DNA of 64,000 nt from Rhodospirillales bacterium (lineage in GTDB: Bacteria > Pseudomonadota > Alphaproteobacteria > Reyranellales > Reyranellaceae), in contig CP064988.1 in NCBI GenBank assembly GCA_016699855.1, positions 2,136,501 to 2,200,500 on the forward strand, given 5' to 3'. Positions 59,219 through 64,000 of the stretch are shown here, one piece after another. The notes under the pieces are model-generated. The model was not told the DNA's origin. It searched no databases and saw nothing but the letters and a program-made list of their open reading frames with translations. Both the position numbers and the translations under genes were made by a program. Positions within the stretch are counted from its first letter, which is position 1. Every line of letters begins with the position of its first letter.

Positions 59219-60196
59219 TCACGCCTGCTTCATGCCGATCAGCGCGCGGCGGATCGAGCGGGTGCGGCTGAACAGGTCGAACAGCTTGTCGCCCTCGCCC
59301 CAGCGGATCGCGCGCTGCAGGTAGAACAGATCCTCCTGGAAGCGGCCGAGGATCTCGAGCACCGCCTCGCGGTTGGTGAGGAACACGTCGCGCCACATCG
59401 TCGGATCGGAGGCGGCGATGCGCGTGAAGTCGCGGAAACCGCCGGCGGCGAACTTGATCACCTCCGAGCGGCGCTCGCCCGCCATGTCGTCGGCGGTGCC
59501 GACGATGGTGTAGGCGATGAGGTGCGGCAGGTGCGAGACGATGCCCAGCACCTTGTCGTGCCAGTCCGGCGCCATGAACTCGACCATGCTGCCACAGCGG
59601 CGCCAGAACGCCGCCAGCTTGTCGCGCGCCGCCGGATCGACGCCGGGCAGCGGCGTCAGGATGCACCAGCGGCCCTCGAACAGCTCGGGGAAGCCGGCCT
59701 CGGGTCCGGAATGCTCGGTGCCGGCGATCGGATGGGCGGGCACGAAATGCGTGCCCGCCGGCAGGAACGGCGCCATGTCGCGGATGACCGCCTGTTTGAC
59801 CGAGCCGACGTCGGACACGATCGCGCCGGGCTTGAGCCTGGGCCCGAAGGCGCGCGCCGCCGCGCCGCAGGCGCCGACCGGCGTGCAGACGATGACGAGG
59901 TCGGCGCCCTCGACGGCCTTGGCGATGTCGGTGCCGCAATGGTCGACGATGCCCATGCGCGTGGCGGTCCGCGCCGTGGCCTTGCTGCGCGTGGCGGCGA
60001 CGATCTCGCGCGCCAGACCCTCGCGGCGCACCACCTGCGCGATCGAGGAGCCGATCAGGCCGATGCCGATCAGCGCGATCTTGTCGAACAGCGGCGCCGG
60101 CTTGCGGACGCGGCGCGGCGCGGCCTTCCTCGCCGCCGGCTTGCGCGCCGGCGCCTTGGCGCGCTTCGCGGCCGCCGTCTTCTTCTTCGCGGCCAT
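59219..60196 (-). CDS. tyrA: Prephenate/arogenate dehydrogenase
   Basis: 325-residue NAD(P)-dependent dehydrogenase of tyrosine synthesis (prephenate to 4-hydroxyphenylpyruvate, or arogenate to tyrosine). Rossmann loop KIALIGIGLIGSSIAQVVRREG; VSDVGSVKQAVI, HFVPAHPIAGTEHSGP with the catalytic His, and LGIVSHLPHLIAYTIVG, all typical of TyrA_alpha. It has an added basic N-terminal tail of about 36 residues rich in Lys, Ala and Arg, like a histone H1 tail. The ATG is 4 bp from the hisC stop. Third gene of the chorismate mutase-hisC-tyrA operon. Confidence 0.94.
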   Translation of the reverse strand: MAAKKKTAAAKRAKAPARKPAARKAAPRRVRKPAPLFDKIALIGIGLIGSSIAQVVRREGLAREIVAATRSKATARTATRMGIVDHCGTDIAKAVEGADLVIVCTPVGACGAAARAFGPRLKPGAIVSDVGSVKQAVIRDMAPFLPAGTHFVPAHPIAGTEHSGPEAGFPELFEGRWCILTPLPGVDPAARDKLAAFWRRCGSMVEFMAPDWHDKVLGIVSHLPHLIAYTIVGTADDMAGERRSEVIKFAAGGFRDFTRIAASDPTMWRDVFLTNREAVLEILGRFQEDLFYLQRAIRWGEGDKLFDLFSRTRSIRRALIGMKQA

Positions 60197-60200
60197 GGCG

Positions 60201-61289
60201 TCAGCGCCGCGCGACGAAGCGCGCCAGCGAGTCGCGCACGGCGCGCACCTCCTCCGGATTGCCGATGGTGATGCGTAGATGGTCGCCCAGCCCGTAGGCG
60301 CCGACCATGCGCGGAATCAGCCCGTCGCCCATCATCGCGTCGTTGGCGGCGGCGGCGCGCTCGGCGGCGCCGAAACCGACGAGCACGAAATTGCCGACGC
60401 TCGGACGCACGGCGAGGCCGAGCTTCGTGAGCTCGGTCGTCAGCCACGGCAGCCACTCGTCGTTGTTGGCGCGCACCGCCTCGGTGTGCGCCTTGTCGGC
60501 GAGCGCGGCGACGCCGGCGGTCTGGGCCGCGAGGTTGACGTTGAACGGCTGGCGCAGCCGGTTCATCACGTCGACGACGTGCTCCGGTCCGTACATCCAG
60601 CCCAGACGCAGCCCGCCCAGCCCGTAGATCTTCGAGAAGGTGCGCGTCATGACGACGTTCTCGGAGCTCCTCACGAGATCGACGCCGGCGTCGTAGTCGT
60701 TGCGCGCCACGTACTCGGCGTAGGCCGCGTCGATGATCAGCAGCGTCGAGCGCGGCAGGCCGTCGCGCAGCCGCTTGACCTCGTCGCGCGTGACGTAGCT
60801 GCCCGTGGGATTGTTCGGATTCGCCAGGCACACGATCCTCGTGCGCGCCGTCACCCGCGCCAGCATCGCCGTCACGTCGGTGCGAAAATCCTTCTCCGGC
60901 GCCGCCACGGGCGTGGCGCCGACGCCTTTGGCGTTGAGCGGGTACATCAGGAAGCCGTGGGCGCTGTACAGCAGCTCGTCACCGGGCCCGCAGTAGGCCC
61001 GCACCAGGAGATTCAAGAGCTCGTCCGAGCCGGCGCCGCAGACGATGCGGGCCGGATCCAGCCCGTGGTGGGCGCCCAGCGCCGCGCGCAGCTTGTCGGT
61101 GCCGCCGTCGGGGTAGCGGTGCAGCTCCGACGCGGCCGCCGCGTAGGCCGCCATCGCCTTCGGGCTGGGCCCCAGCGCGCCCTCGTTGGAGGACAGCTTC
61201 ATCACCCTGGCGCGGCCCTCGACGGTGTCCTTGCCGCCGACATAGGGCGCGATCTCCAGGATGCCGGGCCGCGGCTCGGGGCGGGACAT
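60201..61289 (-). CDS. hisC: Histidinol-phosphate / aromatic aminotransferase
   Basis: 362-residue class I PLP aminotransferase. MKLSSNEGALGPSPKAMAAYAAAASELHRYPDGGTDKLRAALGAHHGLDPARIVCGAGSDELLNLLVRAYCGPGDELLYSAHGFLMYPLNAKG, NPNNPTGSYV, DAAYAEYV and the Lys in TRTFSKIYGLGGLRLGWMYGPE are standard HisC features. Its place between chorismate mutase and tyrA suggests it serves aromatic amino acid as well as (or instead of) histidine synthesis. ATG at 61289, 23 bp after the chorismate mutase stop. Confidence 0.94.
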   Translation of the reverse strand: MSRPEPRPGILEIAPYVGGKDTVEGRARVMKLSSNEGALGPSPKAMAAYAAAASELHRYPDGGTDKLRAALGAHHGLDPARIVCGAGSDELLNLLVRAYCGPGDELLYSAHGFLMYPLNAKGVGATPVAAPEKDFRTDVTAMLARVTARTRIVCLANPNNPTGSYVTRDEVKRLRDGLPRSTLLIIDAAYAEYVARNDYDAGVDLVRSSENVVMTRTFSKIYGLGGLRLGWMYGPEHVVDVMNRLRQPFNVNLAAQTAGVAALADKAHTEAVRANNDEWLPWLTTELTKLGLAVRPSVGNFVLVGFGAAERAAAANDAMMGDGLIPRMVGAYGLGDHLRITIGNPEEVRAVRDSLARFVARR

Positions 61290-61312
61290 GCGGGTCGTCT
61301 CCTGAACGAAAA

Positions 61313-62158
61313 TCAGCGCAAAACCGGCGACACGGCGTAGGCGCCCAGCGACAGCACACGGGCGCCGGGCGATCCCAGCGCCTCGACCAGCGCCGCCAGG
61401 CGGGGGTCGGCGTCGCCGACGTAGCCGGCGACCTCCAGCAGGTCGTGGTGGGCGCCCTGCTGGTCGAAATCCCACGCCGACAGCGGCGCCCCCAGCCCCG
61501 CCTTGGCGGCGGCCGAATTCACCCGGGCGCGGCTGATCTCGGCGTGCGTCTCCACCAGGATCAGCGAGCGGTCCTCGCCACTGTCCTCGGCCTCCAGCCG
61601 GGCCAGCACGAAGCCGCCCAGACCGCCGCCCCGGGCGTTGGGCATGGGAACGAACGGCAGGCGCTGCACCACGTTGGGCATCGCCGGATCGCCGCTGGCC
61701 AGACCGGGCCACCACGGGCGCGGATCGTCGGCCTGCGGCACCGGCACCACGCCGACCACGTTGGGATCGGCGCGCACGGCGGCCAGCACCTGGGCCGGGC
61801 TCTCATGCGCCGTGAACGGGATGGTCACCCCGAAATGGTCGCGCGCCAGATCCCAGTAGCCCGGCTGGTCGGCCGGCCGGTAGACCGCGACCCGGATCGG
61901 GCATTGCAGGAAGGTGAAGGACGAGACGATCTCGCGCCAAAGACGCACCAGGGCGGGCGCCGGGAAGGATCCGGCGTGCCGTCCCAACAGGCGGCGGATG
62001 ACCTTGGCCTCGCGGCCGGGACGCAGCGCCAGGCCGCCGGCGCCACCCTTGGCGGCGCCGATGCGGCCGACCAGCTCGGCGCGGCGCATCAGCAGGTCGT
62101 GCACGGCGTCGTCGATGCCGTCGATCTGCTGGCGCAATTCGTCAAGCGGGGCGGTCAT
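61313..62158 (-). CDS. Chorismate mutase fused to a degenerate prephenate-dehydratase-like domain
   Basis: 281-residue protein. The first 90 residues are an AroQ-type chorismate mutase (LDELRQQIDGIDDAVHDLLMRRAELVGRIGAAK, then GREAKVIRRLLGRHAGSFPAPALVRLWREIVSSF with the usual Arg/Lys residues). The rest (about 100-280) follows the prephenate dehydratase layout (IRVAVYRPADQPGYWDLARDHFG, VVGVVPVP, LSLGAYAVSPVL) but lacks the TRF active-site threonine (ARLEAEDSGEDRSLILVE there). So only the mutase activity is expected; a separate dehydratase gene would be needed. ATG at 62158 (MTAPLDEL); the longer frame adds a non-conserved leader. First gene of the cluster. Confidence 0.87.
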   Translation of the reverse strand: MTAPLDELRQQIDGIDDAVHDLLMRRAELVGRIGAAKGGAGGLALRPGREAKVIRRLLGRHAGSFPAPALVRLWREIVSSFTFLQCPIRVAVYRPADQPGYWDLARDHFGVTIPFTAHESPAQVLAAVRADPNVVGVVPVPQADDPRPWWPGLASGDPAMPNVVQRLPFVPMPNARGGGLGGFVLARLEAEDSGEDRSLILVETHAEISRARVNSAAAKAGLGAPLSAWDFDQQGAHHDLLEVAGYVGDADPRLAALVEALGSPGARVLSLGAYAVSPVLR

Positions 62159-62234
62159 CGGCGGTGGGGTCCGGGCAGGGCGGAAAAACGAGGCGTACAC
62201 CTAGCCGCGACCGGCCCGGAACGCAAAGAAAACA

Positions 62235-62240
62235 TTGACA
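62235..62240 (+). promoter_or_regulatory. Possible -35 element ahead of metX
   Basis: TTGACA in the 350-bp gap upstream of metX. The matching -10 region 17-18 bp on (CTAGCT/TAGCTA) is poor and 270 bp plus a family B repeat lie between it and the start, so this is weak. Confidence 0.22.
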
Positions 62241-62301
62241 CTTCAAGGGGTGCCTCCCTAGCTACCGGCCGTCTTCCGGAAGGATCGCCACCAGCGGAAA
62301 C

Positions 62302-62443
62302 GAAGCCCCTCATCCGGCGCTACGCGCCACCTTCTCCCCCTCGTCAGGGGGAGAAGGGAAGATCCGCCGTGCTCCTTCTCCACCGTCATCGGGGGAGAAG
62401 GTGCCCGGAGGTCCGCCGCGGCAGCCGCGGCGGGGATCAGGGG
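62302..62443. repeat. Dispersed repeat, family B copy 4
   Basis: Begins GAAGCCCCTCATCCGGCGCTAC and holds CACCTTCTCCCCCTCGTCAG and CGTCATCGGGGGAGAAGGTG, like the copy at 44.5 kb. A GC inverted repeat (CCGCCGCGG-CAGCCGCGGCGG) follows. It occupies most of the metX upstream gap. Confidence 0.78.
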
Positions 62444-62508
62444 CGCCGCTTCCATCACGCTGTCCGGCGCCCTATACAACCGCCCCCTCCAACCCCTTCT
62501 CCCGTCCG

Positions 62509-63717
62509 ATGGAATCCACCGCCGCACCGACCGACGAGACACCGACCACCGCCGCGCCCGTCGCGGCCCAGGTGGCGACGGCGGCCGTGCGCAAGGCGCT
62601 GGAGGCCTGCCATCAGGTGACGCTGGGGCCGCTGAAGCTGGATTGCGGCGTGACGCTGCCCGGCCACCGCGTCGCCTACCAGACCTACGGCGCGCTCAAC
62701 GCCGAGAAATCCAACGCGGTGCTGATCTGCCACGCGCTGACGCTGGATCAATTCGTGGCCGACACCCATCCCGTGACCGGCCGCGAGGGCTGGTGGGAGC
62801 CGGTGGTCGGCGCCGGCCGCATCCTCGATCCGGCCAAGTACTTCATCATCTGCGCCAACGTGCTGGGCGGCTGCATGGGCAGCACCGGCCCGCTCGACCT
62901 GGCGCCGGCCGACGGCAAGCCGTTCAACCTCGCCTTCCCCGTCGTCACCATCGCCGACATGGTGCGTGCGCAGGCCGCCCTGCTCGACCATCTCGGCATC
63001 GACAGCCTGTTCTGCGTCACCGGCGGGTCGATGGGTGGCATGCAGGTGCTGCAATGGGCCTCGGCCTATCCCAAACGCGTGTTCTCGGCGATCCCGATCG
63101 CCACGGCGGCGCGGCACTCCGCGCAGAACATCGCCTTCCACGAGGTCGGACGGCAGGCGATCATGGCCGATCCGGACTGGCACGGCGGCGACTACCACGC
63201 CCACGGCACGCGCCCGGCGCGCGGCCTGGCCGTGGCCCGGATGACCGCGCACATCACCTACCTCAGCGAGGTCGCGCTGCAGCGCAAGTTCGGCCGCCAG
63301 CTCCAGGACAAGCAGGCGCTGGGCTTCGGCTTCGACGCCGATTTCCAGGTCGAGAGCTACCTGCGCCACCAGGGCCGCTCGTTCGTCGAGCGCTTCGACG
63401 CCAACGCCTATCTCTACATCACGCGCGCGATGGATTATTTCGACCTCGCGGCCGAGCACGGCGGCTCGCTGGCGGCGGCGTTCAAGGGCAGCCCGACGCG
63501 CTTCTGCCTCGTCTCCTTCACCAGCGACTGGCTGTTCCCGACGCCGGAGAGCCGCGAGATCGTGCGCGCGCTCAACGCCGTGGCCGCCAACGTCTCGTTC
63601 GTCGAGGTCGAGACCGACAAGGGCCACGACGCCTTCCTGCTCGACGAGCCGGAGCTGTTCCGCACCCTCGAGGGCTTTCTCAGGGGCGCCGGCAACGCCC
63701 GCGGGCTGAAGGTCTGA
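62509..63717 (+). CDS. metX: Homoserine O-acyltransferase MetX
   Basis: 402-residue alpha/beta-hydrolase-fold enzyme that acetylates (or succinylates) homoserine for methionine synthesis. GPLKLDCGVTLPGHRVAYQTYGALNAEKSNAVLICHALTLDQF, NVLGGCMGSTGPLDLAPADGKPFN and nucleophile Ser174 in TGGSMGGMQ are as usual. DWLFPTPESREIV (Asp) and DKGHDAFLLDE (His) complete the triad. A Pro/Ala leader of about 25 residues precedes the conserved region. It is followed 5 bp later by metW, the typical alphaproteobacterial metXW pair. Acetyl or succinyl specificity cannot be read here. Confidence 0.95.
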   Translation: MESTAAPTDETPTTAAPVAAQVATAAVRKALEACHQVTLGPLKLDCGVTLPGHRVAYQTYGALNAEKSNAVLICHALTLDQFVADTHPVTGREGWWEPVVGAGRILDPAKYFIICANVLGGCMGSTGPLDLAPADGKPFNLAFPVVTIADMVRAQAALLDHLGIDSLFCVTGGSMGGMQVLQWASAYPKRVFSAIPIATAARHSAQNIAFHEVGRQAIMADPDWHGGDYHAHGTRPARGLAVARMTAHITYLSEVALQRKFGRQLQDKQALGFGFDADFQVESYLRHQGRSFVERFDANAYLYITRAMDYFDLAAEHGGSLAAAFKGSPTRFCLVSFTSDWLFPTPESREIVRALNAVAANVSFVEVETDKGHDAFLLDEPELFRTLEGFLRGAGNARGLKV

Positions 63718-63722
63718 CGGCG

Positions 63723-64000
63723 ATGGCGCTGGACGAACCCCGCATCGGCAACCGCGTCGACCTCCGGCTGATCGCCGACATGGTCAGCCCCGGGACGCGG
63801 GTGCTCGACGTCGGCTGCGGCGACGGCGCGCTGCTGGCGCATCTGGCGCGGGCCAAGGGCGTCGACGCGCGCGGCATGGAGCTGAGCCAGGCCGGCGTCA
63901 ACGCCTGCGTCGCCAACGGCCTGAGCGTCATCCAGGGCGACGCCGACACCGATCTGCGCCACTACCCCGACGGCGCCTTCGACTACGTGATCCTGAGCCA
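63723..64000 (+). CDS. metW: Methionine biosynthesis protein MetW (cut by window end)
   Basis: The first 92 codons of a class I SAM-dependent methyltransferase-fold protein. IADMVSPGTRVLDVGCGDGALLAHLARAKGVDARGMELSQAGVNACVANGLSVIQGDADTDLRHYPDGAFDYVILS is characteristic of MetW, with the SAM motif VLDVGCGDG and the acidic loop at ELSQ. It starts 5 bp after metX, so the two are coupled. MetW supports or activates MetX in several bacteria. The 3' end lies outside the window. Confidence 0.93.
   Translation, partial: MALDEPRIGNRVDLRLIADMVSPGTRVLDVGCGDGALLAHLARAKGVDARGMELSQAGVNACVANGLSVIQGDADTDLRHYPDGAFDYVILS

Noticed and set aside
62159..62508. SAM-type riboswitch ahead of metX
   Set aside because: I looked for the SAM-II core (GCUAA near an A/G-rich pseudoknot). 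Only a GCTACC near 62271 resembles it and the flanking stems do not fit; the gap is mostly a repeat.

Overview
The window is very GC-rich chromosomal DNA (about 70% G+C) with tightly packed genes. It looks like an alphaproteobacterium of the Rhodospirillales/Hyphomicrobiales type. Support for this: a petABC bc1 operon, dapD-dapE, trmL-hemF, a chorismate mutase-hisC-tyrA cluster divergent from metX-metW, a PhaR regulator next to a PHA-synthase-like gene, orphan tripartite-tricarboxylate (Bug) receptors, CaiB/BaiF, acyl-CoA and LLM-type catabolic enzymes, and an aminoacyl:carrier-protein ligase cluster of the kind known from Bradyrhizobium. No rRNA, tRNA, CRISPR array or complete insertion sequence was recognised.

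Layout. 1-3.4 kb: a catabolic operon (amidohydrolase, alpha/beta hydrolase, Bug receptor) and a carboxymuconolactone-decarboxylase-like gene. 3.6-5.1 kb: a ferredoxin/cupin pair and a frameshifted remnant. 5.2-12.6 kb: a TM0106-type nuclease and envelope or secreted proteins (CHRD lipoprotein, FecR/DUF6600 proline-rich protein, EF-hand-like His-rich protein, hydrolase-Sel1 fusion, lipoprotein). 12.8-24.6 kb: acyl-CoA dehydrogenase, small membrane and secreted proteins, Tag-like glycosylase, second Bug receptor, acyltransferase, MBL hydrolase, TauD-type dioxygenase, two LLM oxidoreductases, a GlcG-like protein and a MATE exporter. 24.5-29.2 kb: a minus-strand operon with 4-bp overlaps (GH2 glycosidase, double alpha/beta hydrolase, small membrane protein). 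29.2-30.0 kb: an 815-bp gap without a convincing gene.

30.0-33.4 kb holds the most interesting system: a compact operon of carrier protein, acyl-CoA-dehydrogenase-like flavoprotein, amino acid:[carrier protein] ligase (a class II aminoacyl-tRNA-synthetase relative without a tRNA-binding domain) and DUF1839 protein, behind its own AT-rich promoter. It probably loads an amino acid on a carrier protein, oxidises it and passes it on; the product is unknown. 33.6-43.5 kb is mainly core metabolism (lysine/DAP synthesis, bc1 complex, tRNA modification, haem synthesis, CoA-ester enzymes). 43.6-46.4 kb: an SDR and an acyl-CoA ligase. 46.4-47.8 kb: a low-GC island with a DUF4238 gene. 47.8-50.4 kb: a PHA region in which a phasin/PhaE-like gene overlaps a PHA-synthase-like gene by 221 bp in another frame. 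50.4-53.3 kb: a membrane LytTR regulator, acyltransferase and dienelactone hydrolase. 53.4-59.1 kb: PLP enzyme, GlcG-like protein, Tat-type flavin dehydrogenase, ParDE module, flavoprotein, ChaC, OmpA-like protein. 59.2-64.0 kb: aromatic amino acid cluster and metX-metW (metW is cut by the window end).

Two families of dispersed inverted repeats sit between genes throughout: a 65-bp imperfect palindrome (3.5, 33.5, 41.3 and 43.5 kb, with relatives at 21.2 and 46.5 kb) and longer pyrimidine/purine-rich repeats (19.0, 19.1, 44.5 and 62.3 kb).
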